Origin: Bog-473 sp963742035
GTDB lineage: Bacteria; Actinomycetota; Acidimicrobiia; Acidimicrobiales; RAAP-2
Direction: 5' to 3'
DNA: 64,000 bases
NCBI GenBank assembly: GCA_963742035.1
Contig: CAVUKH010000001.1
Coordinates: 62,001-126,000 of the forward strand
A program made the position numbers and the translations under genes. The notes beneath the pieces were generated by a model. That model made no database searches and was not told where the DNA came from. It saw only the letters and a list, made by a program, of their open reading frames with translations. Shown here piece by piece: positions 57,659 to 64,000 of the stretch; position 1 is the first letter of the stretch; every line of letters begins with the position of its first letter.

Positions 57659-57713
57659 GTCCGAATACCTGCCGGCGTTCCCGGTGTGAGGAACTCCGGG
57701 ACGGGATTGGGTC

Positions 57714-57719
57714 TAACCT
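57714..57719 (+). promoter_or_regulatory. -10 hexamer of tatA
   Basis: TAACCT lies 44 nt before the tatA ATG, giving a leadered transcript that contains AAGGAG. Confidence 0.4.
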
Positions 57720-57763
57720 GGACGCAGTTCACCGACCTTTGGACTTAGGTGAAGGAGTACATC

Positions 57764-57994
57764 ATGCTCGCTGACATTTTCGGACCGGACCTGCTGATTG
57801 TGGCCATCGTCCTCGTCGTGCTCCTCTTCGGTGGTGCGGCCATCCCGAAGCTGGCGCGCAACCTCGGCTCGGCCAAGAACCAGTTCGAGAAGGGCATGGA
57901 GGAAGGCAAGTCGGCGGGAACCACGTCCGCCGCCACCGATGCGCCCGCTCCTACCCCCGCCCCCTCGGCCGAGGAGAAGGCGCCGGGCGCCTGA
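57764..57994 (+). CDS. tatA: Twin-arginine translocase subunit TatA
   Basis: This is a 76-residue TatA/E protein. I use the ATG at 57764 (MLADIFGPDLLIVAIVLVVLLFGGAAIPKLARNLGSAKNQF), because AAGGAG lies 6 nt upstream; a GTG five codons earlier overlaps this site. One membrane helix, the FGxxxxPxLARxxG hinge and an amphipathic helix are present, followed by a Pro/Ala-rich tail. It forms the pore for folded proteins, together with TatC, which is not in this window. Confidence 0.95.
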   Translation: MLADIFGPDLLIVAIVLVVLLFGGAAIPKLARNLGSAKNQFEKGMEEGKSAGTTSAATDAPAPTPAPSAEEKAPGA

Positions 57995-58045
57995 CACCGC
58001 GGCCGGTCCCGATCCCGGCGGCCGCACGTCCACCCAGGGGGGTCC

Positions 58046-59329
58046 ATGCCATCTGACGTCCTCGCCGTCGCCGACCGCCTCTGGAACGGCGAGGTGTCGA
58101 CGTCCACCTTCCACCCGGTCGACCACATCGGCGGCTTCGTCGAGATCACCGACGGCGTCGGCTTCTGTCCCTCCTTCGCCAACGTCTCCTCCTTCGCCAC
58201 CGAGGACGGCCTGGTCCTGGTCGACACCGGCAGCGCCCCGTTGGCCCAGATCGTCCACGACGACATCCGCACCTGGAGCCCGGACCGTCTCAACACCGCG
58301 GTCTACTCCCACGGGCACATCGACCACGTCTTCGGCGTGCCGGTCTGGGAGGAGGAGGCGCGGGCCGAGGGCTGGGCCACCCCGGAGGTCATCGCCCACC
58401 ACGCTCTGCCGGCCCGCTTCGACCGTTACATCTTCACCGCCGGCTACAACACCATCATCAACCGTCGGCAGTTCGGCTTCACCGACCTGCAGTGGCCGAC
58501 CGAGTACCGCTACCCCGACCGGACGTACCACGACACGCTGGAGCTCTCCATCGGCGGCCGGGGCTTCTCACTGCGCCACGAGAAGGGCGAGACCGACGAC
58601 CACACGGTCACCTGGCAACCCGACACCCGGGTCCTGTGTTGCGGCGACCTCTTCATTTGGGCCTCCCCCAACGCCGGCAACCCCCAGAAGGTGCAGCGCT
58701 ACCCGCGGGAATGGGCCGCCGCCCTCCGTCGCATGCTGCAGCTGCAGGCCGAATTCCTCCTCCCCGGACACGGCTTCCCGGTCATCGGAGCCGACCGCGT
58801 CCGTACTGCCCTCACCGACACGGCGGACCTGCTGGACTCCCTGGTCGACCAGACCCTGGCTGTCATGAACGCGGGCGGGCGTCTGGACGACGCCATCCAC
58901 ACCGTGCGCGTCCCCACCGCCCTGGCGGACCGGCCCTTCCTCCGACCGGTCTACGACGAGCCCGAGTTCATCGTCCACACGGTGTGGCGCCAGTACGGCG
59001 GCTGGTGGGACGGCAACCCGGCCACCCTGCAGCCGGCGCCCGAGCGGGCCCTGGCCGTCGAGCTGGCGTCGCTGGCCGGAGGGCCTGGCGCGCTGGCCGA
59101 ACGGGCCCTCGAGCTGTTGGCCGACGCCGGGGCGGACGCGGGCGAAGGTGCCCTGCGTCTCGCCGGTCACCTGGTCGAGCACGCCTGGCTGGCCCAACCG
59201 GACGACGAGGCCGTGCAGCGGGCGCGCCACGAGGTCTTCGCCGCCCGGGCCGCTCTGGCCACCTCCACCATGGCGCGCGGGGTCTTCACCTGGGCCGCCA
59301 ACGAGACCACGGCGCCGCATCCGCACTGA
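58046..59329 (+). CDS. Alkylsulfatase-like metallo-beta-lactamase-fold hydrolase
   Basis: This is a 427-residue MBL-fold protein. The zinc motif is VYSHGHIDHVFGVPVW (HxHxDH). Other ligands are probably the His of EKGETDDHTVTW and the His of LLPGHGFPVIG. Residues about 265-420 are mainly helical, with DEPEFIVHTVWRQYGGWWDGNPATLQPAP, the hallmark of the dimerisation domain of SDS-hydrolase-type alkyl sulfatases. The usual C-terminal SCP-2-like domain is absent, so it is shorter than the 600-residue alkylsulfatases. It may cleave sulfate or other esters of alkyl compounds. Confidence 0.88.
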   Translation: MPSDVLAVADRLWNGEVSTSTFHPVDHIGGFVEITDGVGFCPSFANVSSFATEDGLVLVDTGSAPLAQIVHDDIRTWSPDRLNTAVYSHGHIDHVFGVPVWEEEARAEGWATPEVIAHHALPARFDRYIFTAGYNTIINRRQFGFTDLQWPTEYRYPDRTYHDTLELSIGGRGFSLRHEKGETDDHTVTWQPDTRVLCCGDLFIWASPNAGNPQKVQRYPREWAAALRRMLQLQAEFLLPGHGFPVIGADRVRTALTDTADLLDSLVDQTLAVMNAGGRLDDAIHTVRVPTALADRPFLRPVYDEPEFIVHTVWRQYGGWWDGNPATLQPAPERALAVELASLAGGPGALAERALELLADAGADAGEGALRLAGHLVEHAWLAQPDDEAVQRARHEVFAARAALATSTMARGVFTWAANETTAPHPH

Positions 59330-59354
59330 TTTCCAATTTTTTTGCCGGGTTCGA

Positions 59355-59360
59355 TAGTGT
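59355..59360 (+). promoter_or_regulatory. Leaderless -10 of ctaC-ctaD-ctaF operon
   Basis: TAGTGT ends 7 nt before the GTG at 59368. A run of seven T at 59337-59343 lies just upstream. Confidence 0.5.
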
Positions 59361-59367
59361 CGGCGCG

Positions 59368-60282
59368 GTGGACTCGTCGCTGACCAGCCCGTCTTCGGAC
59401 ACACCCGAAGCCCCAGCTCGTAGCGCCAAGAATCCACGCCGCCGCTTGGCCGTCGTGGTGGTCGGTCTGGGGGCGCTGCTCCTCACCGGCTGCCAGCTCC
59501 CGACCTTCGGCGCCTACAAGGGCGCCACCACGCAAGCCCGCTCCACCTTCCACCTCTGGCAGGGCTTCTTCATCGCCGGCATCATCGTCGGCGGTTTCAC
59601 CCTCCTGCTCATCTGCTGGGCCATCTTCCGTTACCGGCGGCGCTCCGACGAGATGCCCGTGCAGACGCAGTACCACACGCTCACCGAGATCGTCTACACG
59701 ATCATGCCCATTCTGATCGTGCTCGGGCTGTTCTGGGCGACCGTGGTGGTGGAGAACAAGGTCACCGCGGTCGAGCCCAACCCCGGCACCGTCATTCACG
59801 TCTACGCCTTCCAGTGGGGCTGGGAGTTCGAGTACCCCAACGGCGTCAAGGTGATCGGCCAGACCACCGACGCCCCCACCATGGTCGTCCCGACGGGGCA
59901 GACGACACGCATCTACCTGCGCTCCTACGACGTGCTGCACGGCTTCTACGTGCCGGAGTTCAACTTCAGCCGCTACGCCAGCCCCGGCTACTGGACCAGC
60001 TTCGACCTGAACGTGCTGCACGACGGCGTCTACCGCGGCCAGTGCACCCAGCTCTGCGGGCTCTATCACTCCATCATGTTCTTCAACGTCCGCTCGGTGT
60101 CCCCCGCTGCCTATGGCGTGTGGTTGCGGACCACGCGCGCCTTCCAGGCGGCCCACCCCTCGTCCATCGGTCAGCTCCCGGCCGCCCTGCATGCCAACCA
60201 GAACGGAACGGTGCCCAGCTACTCTGGCAATTCCGGCAGCGGGAACACCGGCAATTCAGGAGGTCTCCTCTACGGTGACTGA
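59368..60282 (+). CDS. ctaC: Cytochrome c oxidase subunit II
   Basis: This is a 304-residue subunit, started with GTG at 59368. A lipobox (ALLLTGC) suggests it is lipid-modified. Two membrane helices follow (about 65-90 and 105-130). The CuA domain contains VYAFQWGWEFEYPNG (aromatic electron-entry region), DVLHGFYVPEF (His ligand) and CTQLCGLYHSIM with the two Cys, His and Met ligands. The residue between the cysteines that is usually Glu is Gln here; it ligates copper through its backbone, so function is probably kept. A Ser/Gly/Asn-rich C-terminus ends within the ctaD start. Confidence 0.97.
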   Translation: MDSSLTSPSSDTPEAPARSAKNPRRRLAVVVVGLGALLLTGCQLPTFGAYKGATTQARSTFHLWQGFFIAGIIVGGFTLLLICWAIFRYRRRSDEMPVQTQYHTLTEIVYTIMPILIVLGLFWATVVVENKVTAVEPNPGTVIHVYAFQWGWEFEYPNGVKVIGQTTDAPTMVVPTGQTTRIYLRSYDVLHGFYVPEFNFSRYASPGYWTSFDLNVLHDGVYRGQCTQLCGLYHSIMFFNVRSVSPAAYGVWLRTTRAFQAAHPSSIGQLPAALHANQNGTVPSYSGNSGSGNTGNSGGLLYGD

Positions 60283-62110
60283 CGTCATCGCCCCACCGGG
60301 CGTCCAGGAGCACGAACCGCTCCACCTGCCACCCGCCGTCCCCGGGGACGGTCACGAGCCGTCGCACGGCGGGCACCACGACGGACCGACCGGCATCCTC
60401 AAGTGGCTGACCTCGACCGACCACAAGGTCATCGGCCTGAGCTACATGATCACGGCCATCGCCATCTTCTACCTCTCGGGGATCATGGCCCTCATCATGC
60501 GGCTGCAGCTGACGTCGCCGCACTCCTCCCTGCTGAGCTTCGGGCAGTTCAACGCCCTCTTCACCATGCACGGCAGCCTCATGCTGTACCTCTTCGCCGG
60601 TCCCGTCGCCTTCGGTGGCCTGGCCAACTACATCGTGCCCCTGCAGATCGGCGCGCCCGACATGGCCTTCCCCCGACTCAACGCGCTGAGCTACTGGCTG
60701 TACCTGACGGGTTCCATCACCATGCTGATGACCTTCTTCGTGGCGGGGGGCGCCGCCCAGTTCGGCTGGGTGGCCTACGCGCCGCTCTCGAGCGCCACCA
60801 GCTCTCCCGGGGCCGGTCCCGACCTCTGGATCATGGCGCTCGCCCTCACCGGGTTCTCCGCCATCTTCACCGGGGTCAACCTGTGCGGCACCATCTTCTA
60901 TCTGCGCGCGCCGGGCATGACGATGTTCCGCATGCCGATCTTCACCTGGAACATGCTGGTGACGGGGATCCTGATCCTGATCGCCTTCCCGGTCCTGACG
61001 GCGGCGCTGATCATGCTCTTCGCCGACCGCCACTTCGGCACCCACATCTACACGGCGGTGGGCTGCCACCTCGTGAGTGGCGCGCCCATGGCGTCGTGCG
61101 GCTCACCGTTGCTGTGGCAGAACCTCTTCTGGTTCTTCGGCCATCCGGAGGTCTACATCCTCGCCCTGCCGTTCTTCGGCATCGTGACCGAGATCCTGCC
61201 CGTCTTCTCCCGTAAGCCGGTCTTCGGCTACAAGGGGATGGTCTTCGCCACCATGGCCATCGCCGCCCTGTCAACCGGCGTGTGGGCGCACCACATGTTC
61301 ACCACCGGCGCCGTGCTGCTGCCCTTCTTCTCGTTCCTCAGTCTGTTGATCGCCGTGCCGACGGGTATCAAATTCTTCAACTGGATCGGCACCATGTGGC
61401 ACGGGCAGCTCACCTTCACCGTGCCCATGTTGTTCTCCATCGGCTTCCTCTTCGCCTTCCTCATGGGTGGCGTGACGGGCATCATGCTGGCCTCGCCGCC
61501 CATCGACTTCGCCACCCACGACACGTACTTCGTGGTGGCCCACTTCCACCAGGTGCTCTTCGGGACGGCCGTGTTCGCCGGGTTCGCCGGCGTCTACTAC
61601 TGGTATCCCAAAATGTTCGGCCGCATGCTGCGGGAGAGCCTGGGCAAGTGGCACTTCTGGCTGATGTTCATCGGCTTCTGGGTCACGTTCATGCCCCAGT
61701 ACGTCGTGGGTCTCCTGGGCATGCCCCGCCGCGTGGCCAGCTACCCGTCCAACCTCGGCTGGCAGAGCTACAACATCGTCTCGACGGTTGGTGCCTTCAT
61801 CATTGGGATCTCGTTCGCCTTCCTGCTGGTGAACTTCTTCGTGTCCTGGCGCAAGCCGGTCCCGGCCGGGAACAACCCGTGGGACGCGCACACGTTGGAG
61901 TGGTTCACCACCTCGCCGCCGCCGCACCACAACTACACCCACCTCCCACCGATCCGCTCGGAGCGGCCCACGTGGGACTACAACCACCCCGACGCGTTGA
62001 CGGTGCCACACGGACGCTCCGCGCACACCAACGGCAACGGTCACGGCAGCGGGGATGGCAACGGAAAGGGCAACGGAAAGGGCAACGGAAAGGTGACCGC
62101 GGGCGTATGA
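60275..62110 (+). CDS. ctaD: Cytochrome c oxidase subunit I
   Basis: This is a 611-residue heme-copper oxidase subunit started at the GTG at 60275, overlapping ctaC by 8 nt with AGGAGG about 10 nt upstream. The heme and CuB ligands are in MHGSLMLYLFA, WFFGHPEVYILALPFFG (His-Tyr crosslink and K/D channel Glu), WAHHMFTTG and VVAHFHQVLFG. An insert with two cysteines, TAVGCHLVSGAPMASCGSPLLWQ, follows GTHIY, where other actinobacterial subunits have a short loop. The C-terminus is a low-complexity GNGK repeat (three 12-bp copies at 62057-62092). Confidence 0.97.
   Translation: MTDVIAPPGVQEHEPLHLPPAVPGDGHEPSHGGHHDGPTGILKWLTSTDHKVIGLSYMITAIAIFYLSGIMALIMRLQLTSPHSSLLSFGQFNALFTMHGSLMLYLFAGPVAFGGLANYIVPLQIGAPDMAFPRLNALSYWLYLTGSITMLMTFFVAGGAAQFGWVAYAPLSSATSSPGAGPDLWIMALALTGFSAIFTGVNLCGTIFYLRAPGMTMFRMPIFTWNMLVTGILILIAFPVLTAALIMLFADRHFGTHIYTAVGCHLVSGAPMASCGSPLLWQNLFWFFGHPEVYILALPFFGIVTEILPVFSRKPVFGYKGMVFATMAIAALSTGVWAHHMFTTGAVLLPFFSFLSLLIAVPTGIKFFNWIGTMWHGQLTFTVPMLFSIGFLFAFLMGGVTGIMLASPPIDFATHDTYFVVAHFHQVLFGTAVFAGFAGVYYWYPKMFGRMLRESLGKWHFWLMFIGFWVTFMPQYVVGLLGMPRRVASYPSNLGWQSYNIVSTVGAFIIGISFAFLLVNFFVSWRKPVPAGNNPWDAHTLEWFTTSPPPHHNYTHLPPIRSERPTWDYNHPDALTVPHGRSAHTNGNGHGSGDGNGKGNGKGNGKVTAGV
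62057..62092. repeat. 12-bp tandem repeat at 3' end of ctaD
   Basis: GGCAACGGAAAG is repeated three times, encoding GNGK three times in the C-terminal tail of CtaD. Confidence 0.85.
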
Positions 62111-62541
62111 AGATCGAGTCCCTCTTCCTGCTCTTCCTCGGAGCCTTCTTCGGCATCGTCGGGCTCGTCTACTGGTTCTGGGGCTACGACGACGGCGGCG
62201 GGGTGATGCTGCTGGGTGCGACACTGCTCGGCTTCCTGCCCGGGCTCTACTACTTCTTCTGGCACCAGCGCTTCCACGGTCGCAAGTACTTCTACTGGGG
62301 CAAGGTCCACGCCGCGGGCGACCGCCCCTCCGACCGCGAGGACGCCGAGCTGGCCGACGGTGCCGGGACGATCGACTCGTTCCCCGGCTCCTCCATTTGG
62401 CCCTTCGTGCTCGGCATGGGGGCCTTCATGACGGTGCTCGCACTGGTCTTCGGCACCTGGCTGCTGTTCATCGGCGTCCCGCTCATCCTCACCGCGCTGA
62501 CCGGCGTCACGGCCGAGAGCCGGCGCGGCGGCACCGTCTGA
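62107..62541 (+). CDS. ctaF: Cytochrome c oxidase subunit IV (actinobacterial CtaF)
   Basis: This is a 144-residue protein with four membrane helices (MKIESLFLLFLGAFFGIVGLVYWFWGYDDGG, then TLLGFLPGLYYFFWHQRF, then WPFVLGMGAFMTVLALVFG, then the last). The start ATG overlaps the ctaD stop (ATGA). This is the accessory subunit of actinobacterial aa3 oxidases. The operon ctaC-ctaD-ctaF lacks ctaE, which in this phylum usually lies with qcrCAB elsewhere. Confidence 0.95.
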   Translation: MKIESLFLLFLGAFFGIVGLVYWFWGYDDGGGVMLLGATLLGFLPGLYYFFWHQRFHGRKYFYWGKVHAAGDRPSDREDAELADGAGTIDSFPGSSIWPFVLGMGAFMTVLALVFGTWLLFIGVPLILTALTGVTAESRRGGTV

Positions 62542-62559
62542 CGCTACGGAGGCCGCCGG

Positions 62560-62565
62560 TAGCCT
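62560..62565 (+). promoter_or_regulatory. Leaderless -10 of MFS transporter gene
   Basis: TAGCCT ends 6 nt before the GTG at 62572. Confidence 0.5.
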
Positions 62566-62571
62566 GACCCG

Positions 62572-63798
62572 GTGGAACCGACGAACACGGGAGGGCGCGA
62601 GCTCTCCCGGGGCCTCGTCGTCCTCATCGCCGTGGCCACCGGCGCGGTGGTGGCCAATCTCTACTACGCGCAACCCGTCCTGCATCAAGTTGCTCGCACG
62701 TTCCACTCGGGGCCCGGGCCGACCTCGACCATCATCACGGCCACCCAGATCGGCTACGCCGCCGGCCTGCTGCTCGTCGTCCCCCTGGGCGACCTCCACC
62801 CGCGCCGTGGGCTCGTCACCCGTCTCTTCTGCCTGAGCGCGCTGGCCCTGATCGGCTGCGCGCTCGCTCCCGACCTGTGGATCTTCGCCGTGGCGTCCGT
62901 CCTCGTCGGCGGTGCCTCCGTGGCCGGACAGGTCATGATCCCCTTCGCCGCCGATCTGGCCCCCGAGGAGCGGCGGGGCCGTGTGGTCGCCCGCATCATG
63001 ACGGGGTTGCTTCTCGGCATTCTCCTCGCCCGCACCGTCTCGGGGGTCGTGGCCCAGGCGGCGGGCTGGCGGGCCATCTACTGGCTCTCGGCCGCCCTGA
63101 TGGTGGTCTTCGCTGCGATCCTCTGGCGGGCCCTGCCATCCGAGGGACCGCGCCCGCACCGCAGCTACCCCGCGCTTGTCGGGTCGTCGCTCCGGCTGCT
63201 GGTGACCGAGCCCGTGCTGCGGCGGCGGGCCTGGCACGGCGCCTGCGCCTTCGCCGCCTTCAGCGTGCTCTGGACCAGCCTGGCCTTCCTTCTTTCGGGC
63301 CGCCCGTACCACTACTCCAATCTGGTCATCGGGCTGTTCGGCCTCGTCGGCGCGGGCGGGATCGCGGCGGCCAACCTCGCCGGCAAGCTGGCGGACTCGG
63401 CCCGGCACACCGCCACCACTGTCGTCGCCGGCGTCCTGCTGGCCGGCTCCTTCGCGTTGCTCTGGGCCGGCCGCACCTCACTGGCCGCCCTCATCATCGG
63501 CATCGTCGTGCTCGACATGGGCACGCAGGGAATGCAGATCACCAACCAGTCCGTCATTTACGCCCTGCGTCCCGACGCGCGGAGCCGGATCAACAGCGCC
63601 TACATGGTCTGCTACTTCCTGGGGGGCGCCCTCGGCTCCCTGGCCGCCGGCGCCCTCTACGCCACGCACGGGTGGGCCGGTGTCTGCCTCCTCGGGACCG
63701 GTTTCGGCCTCCTCACGCTCGCCATGTCGGCCTACGACCGTCTGCAGCCGCCGGCCCGCGCTCGGGCCTCGACGATCTCCAGCGCGTTGCCGTCCTGA
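62572..63798 (+). CDS. Major facilitator superfamily transporter
   Basis: This is a 408-residue protein with 12 predicted membrane helices. The start LSRGLVVLIAVATGAVVANLYYAQPVLHQVA is typical of YnfM/multidrug-type MFS proteins. The loop 2-3 motif is PLGDLHPRRGLVTR (GD-x5-RR), and helix 5 contains GLLLGILLARTVSGVVAQAAGW. The last about 20 residues are polar. The substrate is unknown. The 3' end lies over a minus-strand stretch that looks like the tail of a glyoxalase-fold gene, noted in the findings. Confidence 0.93.
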   Translation: MEPTNTGGRELSRGLVVLIAVATGAVVANLYYAQPVLHQVARTFHSGPGPTSTIITATQIGYAAGLLLVVPLGDLHPRRGLVTRLFCLSALALIGCALAPDLWIFAVASVLVGGASVAGQVMIPFAADLAPEERRGRVVARIMTGLLLGILLARTVSGVVAQAAGWRAIYWLSAALMVVFAAILWRALPSEGPRPHRSYPALVGSSLRLLVTEPVLRRRAWHGACAFAAFSVLWTSLAFLLSGRPYHYSNLVIGLFGLVGAGGIAAANLAGKLADSARHTATTVVAGVLLAGSFALLWAGRTSLAALIIGIVVLDMGTQGMQITNQSVIYALRPDARSRINSAYMVCYFLGGALGSLAAGALYATHGWAGVCLLGTGFGLLTLAMSAYDRLQPPARARASTISSALPS

Positions 63799-63918
63799 TC
63801 ACGGAAGGCGGAACATCGCCGGCACGCATTGGCTGGCGAGTCCGCGATTGGCCCCCGGCTGCCGTGGCCAGAATGCCGCCGTGTTCCCGTCGCCGCGGTC
63901 TCTTGGCCGCTGACGCGC

Positions 63919-64000
63919 TCAGCTGTACCGGATCGATCCGGGCGTTGTCAGCTCCTCACCCGTCTCGAGCCAGGTCTTGAGGCCCGAGAGGATCATCGGC
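63919..64000 (-). CDS. Truncated gene, SRPBCC-like C-terminus
   Basis: Only the last 26 codons are in the window (stop at 63919-63921). They read PMILSGLKTWLETGEEL then TTPGSIRYS. The P-x-I-L-x-x-L-K-T-x-L-E-T-G pattern is the closing helix of SRPBCC/AHSA1-type proteins, which bind hydrophobic ligands in a helix-grip fold. Confidence is limited by the shortness of the visible part. Confidence 0.5.
   Translation of the reverse strand, partial: PMILSGLKTWLETGEELTTPGSIRYS

Noticed and set aside
59337..59343. Rho-independent terminator at the T7 run after the metallohydrolase gene
   Set aside because: No hairpin precedes the T run. It lies directly before the -10 of ctaC and fits better as part of the promoter.
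1..64000. tRNA, rRNA or riboswitch genes
   Set aside because: I noticed no cloverleaf-like or rRNA-like segment, and no gap is large enough for an rRNA. A covariance-model search would be needed to exclude small RNAs.

Overview
The window is a gene-dense, high-GC, actinobacterial-type chromosome segment with no rRNA, tRNA, phage or insertion sequence that I can recognise. Gene content (three-subunit pnt transhydrogenase, HIP/steroid-ring catabolic genes in mycobacterial order, a mycofactocin cluster, an NDMA-type alcohol dehydrogenase, a DUF222-HNH protein and ctaC-ctaD-ctaF) points to an Actinomycetota member with Mycobacterium-like lipid and steroid metabolism. An uncultured Acidimicrobiia-type organism is my best guess, by inference only. 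Many genes carry a TAnnnT -10 hexamer 6-8 nt before the start codon, the signature of leaderless transcripts, and I used this to choose several starts.

Layout. 1-5409: a truncated membrane protein, a large membrane/periplasmic protein with Met-rich stretches, and pntAA-pntAB-pntB, all on the minus strand. 5486-15853: catabolic core. An SDR diverges from echA20-ipdA-ipdB-ipdC, the same order as the mycobacterial genes that open steroid rings C and D. A thiolase / DUF35 / Ltp-type thiolase operon diverges from a pair of acyl-CoA dehydrogenases. 15905-20101: a 49-aa small protein, DNA alkylation repair (Ada-AlkA fusion plus ogt), an SDR and a lipoprotein. 20146-28960: dienelactone-hydrolase-like protein, amidohydrolase, a second acyl-CoA dehydrogenase pair behind a heptanucleotide repeat, a flavin monooxygenase, a membrane protein, a phosphatase, a hydrolase and a DUF222-HNH protein. 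28957-32599: YhgE/Pip-like membrane protein and an unusual FtsH-like ATPase/protease. 32952-36676: aldehyde dehydrogenase, DinB-like protein, PLP decarboxylase and a UBP zinc finger. 36695-45200: mycofactocin genes (SDR-mftE-mftC-mftB-mftA on the minus strand, mftF and mftD on the plus strand) and the mycofactocin-type alcohol dehydrogenase. 45299-49543: cyclase-family hydrolase, two TetR regulators (one strikingly KstR-like) and an ABC transporter. 49620-57658: amidohydrolase, alpha/beta hydrolase, DedA, GH1 glycosidase, membrane proteins and an enoyl-CoA hydratase. 57764-64000: tatA, an alkylsulfatase-like metallohydrolase, cytochrome oxidase subunits ctaC-ctaD-ctaF, an MFS transporter and a truncated SRPBCC-like gene.

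How it may work together (inference). Acyl-CoA dehydrogenases, hydratases, thiolases and the Ipd enzymes would degrade steroid ring C/D intermediates or related alicyclic acids. Mycofactocin, its SDR and its alcohol dehydrogenase would carry redox equivalents from alcohol or ketone intermediates, and transhydrogenase and cytochrome oxidase would dispose of the electrons. The most interesting regulatory signal is one palindrome, TGACGnnnCGTCA, found just upstream of echA20, an amidohydrolase gene and an aldehyde dehydrogenase gene, suggesting a common repressor. A second control region between the alcohol dehydrogenase and the cyclase gene holds two further palindromes, close to the two TetR genes.
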